64,000 nt of DNA from Roseithermus sacchariphilus (GCA_003285105.1 CP030158.1:3954449-4018448); one strand, 5' to 3'; positions 51,719-61,156 are shown, counted from the first letter of the stretch. Numbers and translations: made by a program. Notes: generated from the letters alone by a model not told the origin.

Positions 51719-52764
51719 CGACCTCCTCGATCCGCCTCACCCAGTACAGCCACGGCGCCGGTTGCGGCTGCAAGATCGCACCGAACGTGCTCGAATCCAT
51801 CCTGGCCACGAGCCTGGCCGGCCCGGACGACGCGCGCCTGCTGGTCGGAAACCACACGCGCGACGACGCGGCGGTCTACGACCTCGGTACCGGTCAGGCG
51901 CTCATCAGCACCACCGACTTTTTCATGCCCATCGTGGACGATCCCCACACCTTCGGACGGATCGCCGCCGCCAATGCCATCAGCGACGTCTACGCCATGG
52001 GAGGCACCCCGACGCTCGCCATCGCCATCCTGGGCTGGCCGGTCGGCACGCTGGGGCCGGAGGTGGCGAGCGCCGTGGTCGAAGGCGGGCGCGATGCATG
52101 CCGGGAGGCCGGCATCGCCCTGGCCGGCGGACATAGCATCGACAACCCGGAGCCGCTCTTCGGCCTCGCCGTGAGCGGACTCGTCGACCTGAACCGCCTC
52201 AAAACGAACGCCGCCGCACGGGAAGGGGACCTGCTGTACCTGACCAAGCCGCTGGGCGTCGGCATCCTGACCACGGCCGAGAAACGCGGCCTCCTCCGCG
52301 ACGAGGACCGCGGCCGGGCCGCCGGCTGGATGACGCAACTCAACCGCATCGGGGAAGCCCTCGGCCGGCTCGATGCGGTGCATGCCATGACGGACGTGAC
52401 GGGCTTCGGGCTGCTCGGTCACCTGGCGGAGGTATGCACCGCCTCGCGCTGCACGGCCACGCTCACCTTCGAGGCCATCCCCTGCCTGCCGGGCCTGGAG
52501 GAGTACCTGGACCAGCAGGCCATCCCCGGCGGAACGAACCGCAACTGGACCAGCTACGGCCACCACATCGGCCCGCTCTCGGAACGGCAACGGGCCGTCC
52601 TGTGCGATCCGCAGACGAGCGGCGGCCTGCTGGTGGCCGTCGACCCGGCAGGCACGGCAGCCGTGGAATCGCTGTTCCGCGAGCAGGGACTCGATGCCTT
52701 CGCCCACCCCATCGGCACCGTCGGCTCGGCCCCGGGCGACGGCCCGCTGATCACGGTGCGCTGA
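51715..52764 (+). CDS. selD: Selenide, water dikinase (selenophosphate synthase)
   Basis: 349 residues from ATG 51715 overlapping the selU stop. The N-terminus [18 protein letters not shown] is the SelD signature with Cys at the catalytic position (often selenocysteine in other organisms) followed by the essential Lys. [30 protein letters not shown] and a C-terminal [13 protein letters not shown] are all present. It makes selenophosphate from selenide and ATP. With no selA, selB or tRNA-Sec in the window, the visible use of selenium is tRNA modification. Confidence 0.96.
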   Translation: MTTSSIRLTQYSHGAGCGCKIAPNVLESILATSLAGPDDARLLVGNHTRDDAAVYDLGTGQALISTTDFFMPIVDDPHTFGRIAAANAISDVYAMGGTPTLAIAILGWPVGTLGPEVASAVVEGGRDACREAGIALAGGHSIDNPEPLFGLAVSGLVDLNRLKTNAAAREGDLLYLTKPLGVGILTTAEKRGLLRDEDRGRAAGWMTQLNRIGEALGRLDAVHAMTDVTGFGLLGHLAEVCTASRCTATLTFEAIPCLPGLEEYLDQQAIPGGTNRNWTSYGHHIGPLSERQRAVLCDPQTSGGLLVAVDPAGTAAVESLFREQGLDAFAHPIGTVGSAPGDGPLITVR

Positions 52765-52837
52765 GCCGCAGGCACGGAGAACCCCCCGACGCCCTCTCCT
52801 CCCCCACAAAAAAATCCTCCGTGCCGAAACCTCTTTT

Positions 52838-52856
52838 CACTTTGTCGTACAAAGTG
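52838..52856. promoter_or_regulatory. Perfect palindrome, candidate operator
   Basis: CACTTTGT (52838-52845) and ACAAAGTG (52849-52856) form a perfect 8-bp inverted repeat with a CGT spacer, 25 bp upstream of the membrane-protein start. The second downstream gene encodes a winged-helix regulator, which makes this a good candidate autoregulatory operator. Not followed by a T-tract and not near an upstream gene end, so it does not look like a terminator. Confidence 0.6.
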
Positions 52857-52881
52857 CTTGCAACAACAAACCCGAACACCC

Positions 52882-53502
52882 ATGACACAGGACCGCCCAC
52901 CCGTAGCCTCCCGGACCGGCGCCGGGGACCCTCCGCCGGCGGAGGCAGCCGCCGAGCATCTGCGGTACATCCGCGAGGTGATGGCCCGCTCCGGCACGTT
53001 CACGGCCGTGCCGGGCCGGGGCAGCATGGCCATGGGCCTCACGGCCGTGGTCGCCGCCGTGGTTGCCGGCCTGCAGCCGACGCCGGAACGCTGGCTGGCC
53101 GTATGGCTCGGCAGCGCGGTGGTGGCGGCTACGGTGGGCGGCTGGGCCATGTACCGCAAAGCCCGCGCCGGGCGCGTGCCGTTGCTGACCGGAACCGGCC
53201 GTCGCTACGTCCTGGGTCTGTTGCCGGCGCTGGTGGCCGGCGGGCTGCTGACCCTGGCCCTGGTCCAGGCCGGGAGCACGTCCCTGCTGCCGGGGCTCTG
53301 GATGCTGCTCTACGGCACCGCCCTGATGGCTGCCGGAGCCTACTCCATCCGGCTGCTCCCCCTCATGGGGCTCGGCTTCCTGATCTTCGGGACGGTGGCG
53401 CTCTTCGCGCCCTTCCCATGGAGTAACGTCCTCCTGGGCCTCGGTTTCGGCGGCCTTCACCTGCTCTTCGGCTGGATCATCGCCACGCGCCATGGCGGAT
53501 AA
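52882..53502 (+). CDS. Hypothetical membrane protein, probably six transmembrane helices
   Basis: 206 residues from ATG 52882. A hydrophilic N-terminus contains EAAAEHLRYIREVMARSGTFTAVPGRGSMAMG. About six hydrophobic helices follow, between about 55 and 200 (GLTAVVAAVVAGL; WLAVWLGSAVVAATVGGWAMY; YVLGLLPALVAGGLLTLALV; LWMLLYGTALMAAGAY; LPLMGLGFLIFGTVALFA; LGLGFGGLHLLFGWII). The R-Y-I-R-E-V-M-x-R-x-x-x-F-T-A-V-P-G-x-G stretch recurs in uncharacterised proteins paired with winged-helix regulators, from memory. Overlaps the regulator gene by 11 bp. Confidence 0.75.
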   Translation: MTQDRPPVASRTGAGDPPPAEAAAEHLRYIREVMARSGTFTAVPGRGSMAMGLTAVVAAVVAGLQPTPERWLAVWLGSAVVAATVGGWAMYRKARAGRVPLLTGTGRRYVLGLLPALVAGGLLTLALVQAGSTSLLPGLWMLLYGTALMAAGAYSIRLLPLMGLGFLIFGTVALFAPFPWSNVLLGLGFGGLHLLFGWIIATRHGG

Positions 53503-53848
53503 CCCCACGAACACCACCCACGGACGGCAGCCCCCTCCACCGGCCGCCTCGTTTCCGGCCGAACTGGACCGGCTGATCCACGAGCGCATCCGGCTGGGCA
53601 TCGTCAGCGCCCTCGCTGCCGCCGGGCGGCTCAGCTTCAACGACCTGAAGGCCCTGCTGGGCACCAGCGACGGGAACCTCAGCGTGCACGCCCGCAAGCT
53701 CGAAGAAGCAGGCTACCTCACCACCATCAAATCCTTCGACGACCGAACCCCGCGGACCGAATACGAACTGACCCCGGCCGGCCGGGACGCCCTGAGCACC
53801 TATCTCGACCAGATGGAGCAGATCATCCGGCTGGCTCGCCCTTCCTGA
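53492..53848 (+). CDS. Winged-helix transcriptional regulator (MarR/ArsR-like, HTH_27 type)
   Basis: 118 residues. The winged helix-turn-helix (about 27-100) reads LIHERIRLGIVSALAAAGRLSFNDLKALLGTSDGNLSVHARKLEEAGYL, then the wing FDDRTPRTEYELTPAGRDAL. No metal-binding cysteines, so not a classical ArsR metal sensor. The start overlaps the end of the preceding membrane-protein gene by 11 bp, implying coupled translation, and a DUF4153-type membrane protein follows after 24 bp. The palindrome upstream of the operon is a plausible binding site. Confidence 0.88.
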   Translation: MADNPTNTTHGRQPPPPAASFPAELDRLIHERIRLGIVSALAAAGRLSFNDLKALLGTSDGNLSVHARKLEEAGYLTTIKSFDDRTPRTEYELTPAGRDALSTYLDQMEQIIRLARPS

Positions 53849-53872
53849 TCCCTCTTCTCTTTCGACCGCCCG

Positions 53873-55117
53873 ATGGCTACGCACGACCTCCTCGACCAGC
53901 CGGAAGCGCTGGAGCAACTCTACCGCGAAGCCCCCGAACGCTTCCATGACCAGTTCCAGGTGCTTCGGCTGAAGCATCCCGACGCCCTCCTGACCCGTGC
54001 CTGGGTAGCCCGCCTTACCTATGACGAAGCCCCCGGCACCGGCCTCTCGCTCCGCGACATCGGGCTCGTCATCCTGCTCAGCGTGCTGGCCGGCACCCTC
54101 GCCAACCTGCCGCGCTTTTTCGACGGACTGCCGGAGGCGTACTATTACCCGCGGCACCTCGGCTTCATCGTCTTCCCGGCCCTGGCCGCCCTCTTTCTGC
54201 TGCGCACCCCGCCCGGACGCTCCATCGTCCTGACGGTGACGGGCCTCTTCGCCGGCGGACTGCTCTTCGTCAATCTGCTCCCCCGCCTGGACGACTCGGA
54301 TACGCTGCTGCTGACCTGGATGCATCTGCCGCTCGCCCTGTGGCTGGTCGTCGGGCTGGCCTACACCGGCGCGCGCTACCGCGAGCGGGAGCCCTGGATG
54401 AACTACCTGCGGCTGAACGGGGAGATGCTGGTCTATGCCGCCATCATCGGGCTGGCAGGGTTACTGCTGAGCGGCATCACCGTGGGGCTCTTCGAGGCCA
54501 TCGGCATCTCCGTGGAGGACCTGTGGTTCACGCCGTATCTCGTGGGGTACGGCGCGGCCGCCATCCCCGTCGTGGCCGCCTACCTTGCCATCTACCGCAG
54601 CCGGCCGGGGCAGCAGCTGGCGCCACTCGTCGCGCGCCTGTTCAGCCCGCTGGCGCTGCTGGTGCTGGCCGGCTACCTGGGCACGATGCTGGTGCAGGGC
54701 CGAAGCCCCTTCACCGACCGGGACTTCCTCATCATCTTCAACGCCATGCTGCTCGGCGTGCTGGCGCTGACGGTGTTCACCCTGTCCGAACGCCCGGCCG
54801 CCGGACGCCAGACCTTCAGCGACCTCGTCTGCCTCGTCCTCATCTTCATGGCGCTCATCATCGACCTCGTCGCGCTGGCCGCCATCGGGTTCCGCCTGGC
54901 CTCGTTCGGGCTGACGCCGAACCGCCTGGCCGTGCTGGGCGCCAACCTGCTCATCTTCATCCACCTTGTGGATCTGCTGGTGGGCTACGGACGCTTCCTG
55001 CGCGACGCAGCGCCCATCGCGGCCGTAGAGGGCCGGGTGACGCGCTTCCTGCCCGTCTACGGCGGCTGGGTGGTCTTCGTCGCCGTTGGCTTCCCGTTCC
55101 TCTTCGGCTTCGCCTGA
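53873..55117 (+). CDS. DUF4153-like multi-pass membrane protein
   Basis: 414 residues. The N-terminal 60 residues are soluble (an acidic/basic helix, then LTRAWVARLTYDEA). About eleven hydrophobic segments follow to the C-terminus, including IGLVILLSVLAGTLANLP, LGFIVFPALAALFLL and ALIIDLVALAAIGFRL. The layout and the GFDGLP-EAYYYPRHLGFIVFP-like region match DUF4153, a family of unknown function in Bacteroidetes and others. Third gene of the membrane protein-regulator operon; role unknown. Confidence 0.7.
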   Translation: MATHDLLDQPEALEQLYREAPERFHDQFQVLRLKHPDALLTRAWVARLTYDEAPGTGLSLRDIGLVILLSVLAGTLANLPRFFDGLPEAYYYPRHLGFIVFPALAALFLLRTPPGRSIVLTVTGLFAGGLLFVNLLPRLDDSDTLLLTWMHLPLALWLVVGLAYTGARYREREPWMNYLRLNGEMLVYAAIIGLAGLLLSGITVGLFEAIGISVEDLWFTPYLVGYGAAAIPVVAAYLAIYRSRPGQQLAPLVARLFSPLALLVLAGYLGTMLVQGRSPFTDRDFLIIFNAMLLGVLALTVFTLSERPAAGRQTFSDLVCLVLIFMALIIDLVALAAIGFRLASFGLTPNRLAVLGANLLIFIHLVDLLVGYGRFLRDAAPIAAVEGRVTRFLPVYGGWVVFVAVGFPFLFGFA

Positions 55118-55209
55118 CCTCCCTGGCCGGTTCGGCCGGCTCGGTTCAGCCCCTGCCGGAACCCGTCACGCGCGATGGAATAGGCTGGCTTTTTCCGTGG
55201 CCTTTCCCC

Positions 55210-55217
55210 TACCTTTG
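55210..55217 (+). promoter_or_regulatory. Bacteroidetes-type -7 element upstream of transporter
   Basis: TACCTTTG is a perfect match to the TAnnTTTG consensus used by Bacteroidetes housekeeping sigma factors, 62 bp before the transporter ATG in an otherwise gene-free 160-bp gap. No clear TTTG partner was found 19-21 bp upstream. Confidence 0.4.
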
Positions 55218-55278
55218 CGGGGTCTTGCCCGCATGGCGGGCCGGCTGTGGACCGTTTCGCCCATCCATCGACGTGCAT

Positions 55279-56688
55279 ATGGACGCAACACCAACGACAT
55301 CGACCCGGGGCTCCTGGAACTCGAAGATCGGTTTCATCCTGGCCGCTGCGGGTTCGGCCGTAGGGCTGGGTAACATCTGGAAGTTTCCGTTCGAGGTGGC
55401 CGATGGCGGAGGCGGGGCGTTCGTCCTGATCTACCTCGTCTGCTGCTTCCTCCTCTGCTTCCCCGTGATGGTCACCGAGATCGCCATCGGGCGGCGTGCA
55501 CACAAGAACGCGGTGGGGGCGTTCGAGGCGCTCGGCTACCGGAACTGGCGCTTCGTGGGGCTGCTGGGCGTGACCAGCGGCGTGCTGATCCTGTCGTTCT
55601 ACAACGTCGTCGCCGCGTGGGCGCTCGGGTATTTCGTCGAACTGGCGGGCGGGCATTTCTCCATCGGCAGCGAGTTCGGCACCTTCATCACCGACGTGGT
55701 CAAGATCGGGCTCTACGCGGCCCTGTTCATGGTGCTGACCGCGGGGATCGTCTCCGGCGGGATCTCGAGCGGCATCGAGCGCGCCTCGAAGCTCCTGATG
55801 CCCACGTTGCTCGTCATCATCCTCGGGCTGGTGCTCTACGGCCTCACGCTCCCCCACGCCGCCGAAGGGCTCCGCTTCTACCTCATCCCCGACTTCTCGG
55901 AGGTCACGCTGGAGGTGGTCTACAATGCCCTCGGGCAGGCCTTCTTCTCGCTGTCGCTCGGCATGGGTGCGCTGATCACCTACGGCAGCTACCTCAGCAA
56001 ACGCGAGAACATCATCGAGTCGGCCGCGCTGATCACGCTGACGGACGTCGGCATCGCCTTCACGGCGGGCCTGCTGATGTTTCCGCTGGTGGCATTCCTG
56101 AACGCCGGCGACATGACGGACGTGCAGGGCGGCGCCGGCCTGATCTTCGTCACCCTGCCGGGCGCGTTCGAATCGATGGGGCCGGGGCTGGGGGCGTTCG
56201 TCGGAGCCACGTTCTTCCTGCTGCTGTCCTTCGCGGCGCTCACCTCCACGGTGTCGCTGCTGGAGGTCCCGACCTCCTTCGTCATCGACGAGTTCAACGT
56301 GCCTCGCCGCCGGGCTGCCATCGGCATCGCCGTCCTGGTCTTTCTCATCGGGATTCCCTCGCTGCTGTCCAACGGCGCCTCGCCCTTCTTCACGAACTTC
56401 GTGACCTACTTCGGGTCGGACACCCCGAACACGTTCATGGACCTCGTCGAGCACCTCTCCAGCGACACGTTCCTGCCGCTGGGGGGCTTCCTGATCGTGG
56501 TGTTCGCGGCGTACGTGTGGAAGACGGAAAACCTGAGCGAGGAACTGGCCCAGGGAGCGCCGGGCTTCCGGGGCAGCGCCCTGGAGCGGTTCATCCACGT
56601 GTGCGTGGCCTACGTCTGCCCGGTGCTGCTGGGGATCATCTTCGTCCTGACGGTGCTCAACCGCTTCTTCGGCGTTTCGGTCTTTTGA
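55279..56688 (+). CDS. Sodium-dependent transporter of the NSS (SNF) family
   Basis: 469 residues from ATG 55279; an in-frame extension upstream is rejected because TM1 begins only about 15 residues after this start. TM1 carries the NSS signature IGFILAAAGSAVGLGNIWKFPFEVADGGGGAFVL with the unwound Gly-containing centre, as in LeuT and the bacterial tryptophan transporter TnaT. About 11 to 12 transmembrane helices follow. TM6 contains AFFSLSLGMGALITYGSYL, the substrate-binding hinge. It imports an amino acid or similar amine with sodium; the substrate cannot be given. Confidence 0.93.
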   Translation: MDATPTTSTRGSWNSKIGFILAAAGSAVGLGNIWKFPFEVADGGGGAFVLIYLVCCFLLCFPVMVTEIAIGRRAHKNAVGAFEALGYRNWRFVGLLGVTSGVLILSFYNVVAAWALGYFVELAGGHFSIGSEFGTFITDVVKIGLYAALFMVLTAGIVSGGISSGIERASKLLMPTLLVIILGLVLYGLTLPHAAEGLRFYLIPDFSEVTLEVVYNALGQAFFSLSLGMGALITYGSYLSKRENIIESAALITLTDVGIAFTAGLLMFPLVAFLNAGDMTDVQGGAGLIFVTLPGAFESMGPGLGAFVGATFFLLLSFAALTSTVSLLEVPTSFVIDEFNVPRRRAAIGIAVLVFLIGIPSLLSNGASPFFTNFVTYFGSDTPNTFMDLVEHLSSDTFLPLGGFLIVVFAAYVWKTENLSEELAQGAPGFRGSALERFIHVCVAYVCPVLLGIIFVLTVLNRFFGVSVF

Positions 56689-56858
56689 GGAGATCGGAGC
56701 GAGCGGGGATCGTCGGGCCTGCTTTTTGCGGGGGATTGCGGCTGAAACCGTGGATACCGCACGGCGTTTGCACACACGGCTACCCGTGCCACGCGATCTC
56801 TCGGTCCGCGCGACCTACCGGATAGACCCGTTGAACTAATCGAGGGCACGCCCCCTCT

Positions 56859-58277
56859 GTGGCCTTGGACCCTGACCCTGCTTCTAGTATCGGCGTCCCC
56901 GTTCTCTCTCTGCTGCCTTCTCTACCCGGTTCTGCCCAGGCGCTCCCTCCCGACGCCGCGTGGTTCGCCGCCGATCCGGCCCTGCTCGCGCTGAAGGCCG
57001 TGCTGCTGCTCGTGCTGCTGCTGCTCACCGCCTTCCTGGCCGGCACCGACGCGGCCGTGCGGGCGCTCACCCGAGCCGCCCGCCCCCTCCGGCAGGACGA
57101 CCTCAGCGAACGGGCCCGTGCGCTGCTCCAGCGCCCGCGCGCGACGCTGTTCACGGTCCTCATCCTCAGCACGCTCAGCCGCCTCGGCGTCGTCACCCTG
57201 GCCGTGTTGCTGGTCATCGACACGGCCCTGCTGACCGGCTGGAACCCGTCGTTGCTCCTGCTGATCGGGCTGGCGGTGCTGGCCGCGGTGCTCATCGCCC
57301 TGATCGAGATCGGGCCGCGCTTCCCGGCGACGCGCCACGCCGACGCCTACTGCCACCGGGCTTCTTTCTTGCTCCTGCCCCTGCACCGGCTGCTCGAACC
57401 CCTCGTCGTCTACCTCGACCAGCGCCTCGGCACGGCGCAGCGGCACCTGCGCTCCAGGCTGGCCCCCACCGCCTCGGACGGCGCAGAGGCCACCGCCGCC
57501 GCCGACGGCCACCCCTTCGGGGCGGACGAAGACGATCTGGTCACCTCCATCGCCGAATTCAGCGAAACGACGGTGCGCGAGGTCATGGTCAGCCGGATGG
57601 ACATCGTCGCCCTGCCCGTCTCGGCGACGCTGCCGGAGGCCCTGGAGATCATCCGCGAGAGCGGGTACTCCCGGCTGCCGCTCTACGTGCAGCACCTCGA
57701 CAACATCCTCGGCGTCGTCTATACCAAGGATCTGCTGCCCTACCTGATCGACGGCGTCGAGGGCGCAGGGACGTTCGACTGGATGCGCATCGCGCGCCCG
57801 GCGATGTTCGTGCCTCTCAACAAGCGTCTCGACGCCCTGCTGCGGGACTTCCAGGCGCGCAAAACCCACATGGCGATCGTCGTGGACGAGTACGGCGGCA
57901 CCGCCGGGCTGGTGACCATGGAGGACGTGCTCGAAGAGATCGTCGGGGACATCCGCGACGAGCACGATGAGGAAGAGGAGGAGGAATGCGTGCAGATCGA
58001 CGCCCACACCTACAGCGTCGATGCGCGCATGAACCTCGACGACCTGAGCGACCTCCTGGAGATCCCGCTGAACACGGAAGATTTCGACTTCGAGACGCTC
58101 GGCGGCCTGATCCTGCACCTGACCGGCACCGTGCCCTCCGAAGGCGACGTGATCGATTACCCCCCCCTGCACATGACCGTCGAAACCGTGGAGAATCACC
58201 GCATCGGCCGGGTGCGGGTGCAGATCGACGTGCCGGCGGAAGAAGTCCCGGAAGACGAGCCTGCCCCCCGTGCCTGA
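56859..58277 (+). CDS. CNNM/CorC-type membrane protein with CBS pair
   Basis: 472 residues with GTG start at 56859 (no ATG is suitably placed). N-terminal DUF21/CNNM region with about four hydrophobic segments (38-165). The CBS pair (about 225-360) includes VREVMVSRMDIVALPVSATLPEALEIIRESGYSRLPLY and HMAIVVDEYGGTAGLVTMEDVLEEIVGDI. A CorC_HlyC domain follows (about 380-460: YSVDARMNLDDLSDLLEIPL). Family members export magnesium or, in Bacteroidetes, include gliding-motility protein GldE. The intramembrane region is short and less conserved than usual. Overlaps the next gene by eight bases. Confidence 0.88.
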   Translation: MALDPDPASSIGVPVLSLLPSLPGSAQALPPDAAWFAADPALLALKAVLLLVLLLLTAFLAGTDAAVRALTRAARPLRQDDLSERARALLQRPRATLFTVLILSTLSRLGVVTLAVLLVIDTALLTGWNPSLLLLIGLAVLAAVLIALIEIGPRFPATRHADAYCHRASFLLLPLHRLLEPLVVYLDQRLGTAQRHLRSRLAPTASDGAEATAAADGHPFGADEDDLVTSIAEFSETTVREVMVSRMDIVALPVSATLPEALEIIRESGYSRLPLYVQHLDNILGVVYTKDLLPYLIDGVEGAGTFDWMRIARPAMFVPLNKRLDALLRDFQARKTHMAIVVDEYGGTAGLVTMEDVLEEIVGDIRDEHDEEEEEECVQIDAHTYSVDARMNLDDLSDLLEIPLNTEDFDFETLGGLILHLTGTVPSEGDVIDYPPLHMTVETVENHRIGRVRVQIDVPAEEVPEDEPAPRA

Positions 58278-58788
58278 CGTCGAAACGCGCTTTCCTGGCT
58301 GGATCCTGCGCCCCCTCGGGGCGCTGCTGCTGGGCCTGGTGCTGGGCCTGATGCTGGTGGCTCCGGTCCGGGCACAGGAGGCGGCCCGGGGGCCGTCCGG
58401 GCGGCAGGCGGTGCGGGTCCTGCTGTTGTACGGGGAGGCTGAATTCTCTAGCTTTCCACCGAGCCGCCCGAACGCCCTGCTCCAGACTCCGTTGCACGCC
58501 CCGGCCCGGCAGGCCGCCCCGCCGCGCGACCGCTGGCTGGCCCGGGACAAGGCGCTGCACGTGGCCTTCAGCACCCTGTGGACCCTGAGCCTCCAGTATG
58601 CTTTCGTCAGCAAGGCCAACTGGTCCGAACGGCGCGCCCTGCCCGTTTCGGCCGGCGTGAGCGGCACCATCGGGCTGAGCAAAGAGTGGTACGACTGGCG
58701 CCACAGTCCGTCCCGCACTTTCAGCACCCGCGATCTCGTGGCCGACGCCGTGGGCATCGCGCTGGCCGCCGGCTTCATCCTTCTCTGA
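58270..58788 (+). CDS. Exported DUF2279/YfiM-like protein
   Basis: 172 residues from GTG 58270, overlapping the CNNM-type gene. A hydrophobic signal segment (about 14-36, LGALLLGLVLGLMLVAPVRAQ) is followed by a disordered stretch. A conserved core then reads DKALHVAFSTLWTLSLQYAF, VSAGVSGTIGLSKEWYDWR and STRDLVADAVGIALAAGFILL. This pattern (D-K-x-x-H, GxxKExxD, DL-x-A-D) is typical of the DUF2279/YfiM lipoprotein-like family of unknown function. No lipobox Cys here, so an anchored or secreted form. Confidence 0.72.
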   Translation: MPDVETRFPGWILRPLGALLLGLVLGLMLVAPVRAQEAARGPSGRQAVRVLLLYGEAEFSSFPPSRPNALLQTPLHAPARQAAPPRDRWLARDKALHVAFSTLWTLSLQYAFVSKANWSERRALPVSAGVSGTIGLSKEWYDWRHSPSRTFSTRDLVADAVGIALAAGFILL

Positions 58789-58843
58789 CCCTGACTCCAC
58801 CGGCCTCCCCCACTCCTTCCCGCCCTCAACCGGAACCGGTAGC

Positions 58844-60346
58844 ATGCGCACCATCAAAGATCATTGCGGCATCTTCGGCATCTACAACGCCCCCGATGCG
58901 GCCCGGCTGACCTACTACGGCCTGCACGCCCTGCAACACCGCGGGCAGGAATCGTCCGGGATCGTCACCTCCACGTACGACGAACGCCGGGGCCGCAAGA
59001 TCATGCCGGTCTACAAGGATGCCGGCCTCGTGCTGGACGTCTTCGACGACCCCGCCATCTTCGACACCCGGCTGCTCGGCGATGCCGCCATCGGCCACAA
59101 CCGGTACTCCACCAGCGGCTCGGCCAACAACCGGGCGAACATCCAGCCGTTCGTGGTGCATTACCACAACGGGAACATCGCGCTGGCCCACAACGGCAAC
59201 CTGTCCAACGCGCGCGAGCTGCGGCGGGCCTTCAGCGAGCGCGGAACGCTGTTCCAGACGACCAGCGACAGCGAGCTCATCCTGCACCTGATCGCGCAGA
59301 GCCGCCGGCGCAAGCAGATCGACCAGATCATCGACGCCCTCAACCAGGTCGAGGGGGCCTACTCGCTGGTCATCCTGACGGACGATCACCTCATCGCTGT
59401 GCGGGACCCCAACGGCTTCCGTCCGCTCGCGCTGGGCCGCATCGGCGACGCCGACAAGCCGGGCGGTGCGGCGTACTGCGTCGCCAGCGAAACGTGCGCT
59501 TTCGACATGATCGGCGCGGAGTACCTGCGTGACATCGAGCCCGGCGAGATCCTCGTGATCGACCGCAAGGGCTGCCAGACGGGCCGCTTCAAGAGCTACC
59601 GCCTCGCCCAGCGCTACGGCGTCAGCCAGTGCGTCTTCGAATACGTCTACTTCTCCCGGCCGGACTCCAAGGTCTTCGGGGAGATGGTGGACAAGGTCCG
59701 CCGCAAGATCGGCAAGCAACTCGCCCACGACGCGCCGGTGCCCGTCGTCCCGCCCGACGAGAAGCAGCCCATCGTGATCTCGGTGCCGGACTCGTCGAAC
59801 ACCGCCACGCTCGGATACGTGAGCGAATGCCAGAAGCTCGGGTACCGCTGCCGCTACGAGATCGGGCTGATCCGCAACCACTACATCGGCCGGACCTTCA
59901 TCGCCCCCGGCCAGGACACGCGCGAGATGAAGGTCCGCTGCAAGTTCAACACCGTCGAGGGCGTGCTGAAGGATCGCATCGTGGTGATGGTGGACGACTC
60001 GGTGGTGCGCGGCACGACGGCGAAGTTCCTGGTCAACATGATCCGGGAGGCGGGTGCCCGGGAGGTCCATTTCCGCGTGGCCTCTCCGCCGGTCGTGAGC
60101 CCGTGTTTCTACGGCATGGACTTCCCCAGCGCCGAGGAATTGCTCGCCAACAAGTTCGACGACGTCGAGGCCATGGCCCGGTGGCTGGGGGTCGACTCGC
60201 TGGCCTACCTGTCCGTGGAGGGCCTGATGAAGGCCGTTCGCAACGCCAACGTGAGCGAACTGGGCTATTGCAACGCCTGCTTCACCTCGGCGTACCCGGT
60301 GCCGGTGGAGATGGGCGTGACGAAAGAGGAAAACGAGTGGCGGTAG
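58844..60346 (+). CDS. purF: Amidophosphoribosyltransferase
   Basis: 500-residue PurF, committing step of purine synthesis (PRPP + glutamine to phosphoribosylamine). A seven-residue propeptide precedes the catalytic Cys8 (MRTIKDHCGIFGIYN). The glutaminase half shows LQHRGQESSGI, HNRYSTSG and LAHNGNLSNA. The PRTase half carries the PRPP loop VVMVDDSVVRGTT. Late cysteines (SPCFYGMDF; YCNACF) and an earlier one are compatible with the oxygen-sensitive 4Fe-4S cluster of the B. subtilis-type enzyme. Its 3' end is four bases from the convergent lipoprotein gene. Confidence 0.97.
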   Translation: MRTIKDHCGIFGIYNAPDAARLTYYGLHALQHRGQESSGIVTSTYDERRGRKIMPVYKDAGLVLDVFDDPAIFDTRLLGDAAIGHNRYSTSGSANNRANIQPFVVHYHNGNIALAHNGNLSNARELRRAFSERGTLFQTTSDSELILHLIAQSRRRKQIDQIIDALNQVEGAYSLVILTDDHLIAVRDPNGFRPLALGRIGDADKPGGAAYCVASETCAFDMIGAEYLRDIEPGEILVIDRKGCQTGRFKSYRLAQRYGVSQCVFEYVYFSRPDSKVFGEMVDKVRRKIGKQLAHDAPVPVVPPDEKQPIVISVPDSSNTATLGYVSECQKLGYRCRYEIGLIRNHYIGRTFIAPGQDTREMKVRCKFNTVEGVLKDRIVVMVDDSVVRGTTAKFLVNMIREAGAREVHFRVASPPVVSPCFYGMDFPSAEELLANKFDDVEAMARWLGVDSLAYLSVEGLMKAVRNANVSELGYCNACFTSAYPVPVEMGVTKEENEWR

Positions 60347-60349
60347 CCG

Positions 60350-61156
60350 TCATCGCGGCTCGTCCGATCCCGGCAGGGCGAGCAGCCGCACGGCTCCGCC
60401 GGTTTCCACCTCCACCAGCGCATCGCATACCGGGCCGACGGCTTCGAAGCGGACGGTCGCCGGCCGGCCGGCCGGCGTACGCGTGACGGTCATGGTTCCG
60501 GCCTGCGGGTAGGGGCAGGCGGCGTCCCACACCAGCGCCTCGCCGATCTCGAAGCGCAGCGTACCCCGGCCCGTCTGCACCACACCCTCCCCGGCGATGC
60601 GCCACCGCCCTGCCGCCGCGGGAGCGTCGTCGGCCAGCGTCAGCGTCATCGCCACGGTGGCGTCCTCGTTCGGCCGTGCCAGCACCCCGTGGTGGACATG
60701 CATCCGGGCCGGCACGCCCGGTCGCCACACCACCTCGCCGTCGATGGCCGTCTCCCCGACCCGGTAGCGCTCGTAGCCCAGCTGGAGGGCAAAAGCCGGA
60801 GGCGCGACCGGGCCGGGCGTTGCCAGGAGCCGGCCGCGGCGCGGGCGGCGACCGATCTGCGAGCAGGCGACGGTGTCTTCCCACCCCTCCCAGGCCGCCG
60901 CTGGCCCTTCCACCTGGATCGTCCGGCCGTAGACGTCCGCCACGCAGATCCCCCCCTCGGCGAACGACAGAACGGCCCAGGTGACCGTGTGAACGGCGGT
61001 GAGGGCGCTATCGTCACCGCTCCCACCCCCGTCCGGGGTACCGCCATCATCGGACGTCGCGTCGTGGCATCCGCCCGCCGCCAGCAGAGCGAGCACGAGC
61101 ATCCCCCGGGCCGCCCGGGCGACCCGGCGAGGTGGAAGGGTCGAGAAGACAGGCAT
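60350..61156 (-). CDS. Hypothetical lipoprotein
   Basis: 268 residues; a twin-Arg-free basic N-terminus and hydrophobic run end in lipobox LLAAGGC with Cys30 as acylation site. A Gly/Asp/Ser-rich linker (32-50) is followed by a beta-rich domain with about six cysteines (GICVADVYG, DTVACSQIG, AACPYPQAG, GPVCDAL), perhaps forming disulfides in the envelope. I do not recognise the family. Single gene, convergent with purF and divergent from the following operon. Confidence 0.72.
   Translation of the reverse strand: MPVFSTLPPRRVARAARGMLVLALLAAGGCHDATSDDGGTPDGGGSGDDSALTAVHTVTWAVLSFAEGGICVADVYGRTIQVEGPAAAWEGWEDTVACSQIGRRPRRGRLLATPGPVAPPAFALQLGYERYRVGETAIDGEVVWRPGVPARMHVHHGVLARPNEDATVAMTLTLADDAPAAAGRWRIAGEGVVQTGRGTLRFEIGEALVWDAACPYPQAGTMTVTRTPAGRPATVRFEAVGPVCDALVEVETGGAVRLLALPGSDEPR

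Noticed and set aside
51748-51780. Selenocysteine codon in SelD
   Set aside because: The catalytic position is encoded as Cys within GAGCGCK; no in-frame TGA.
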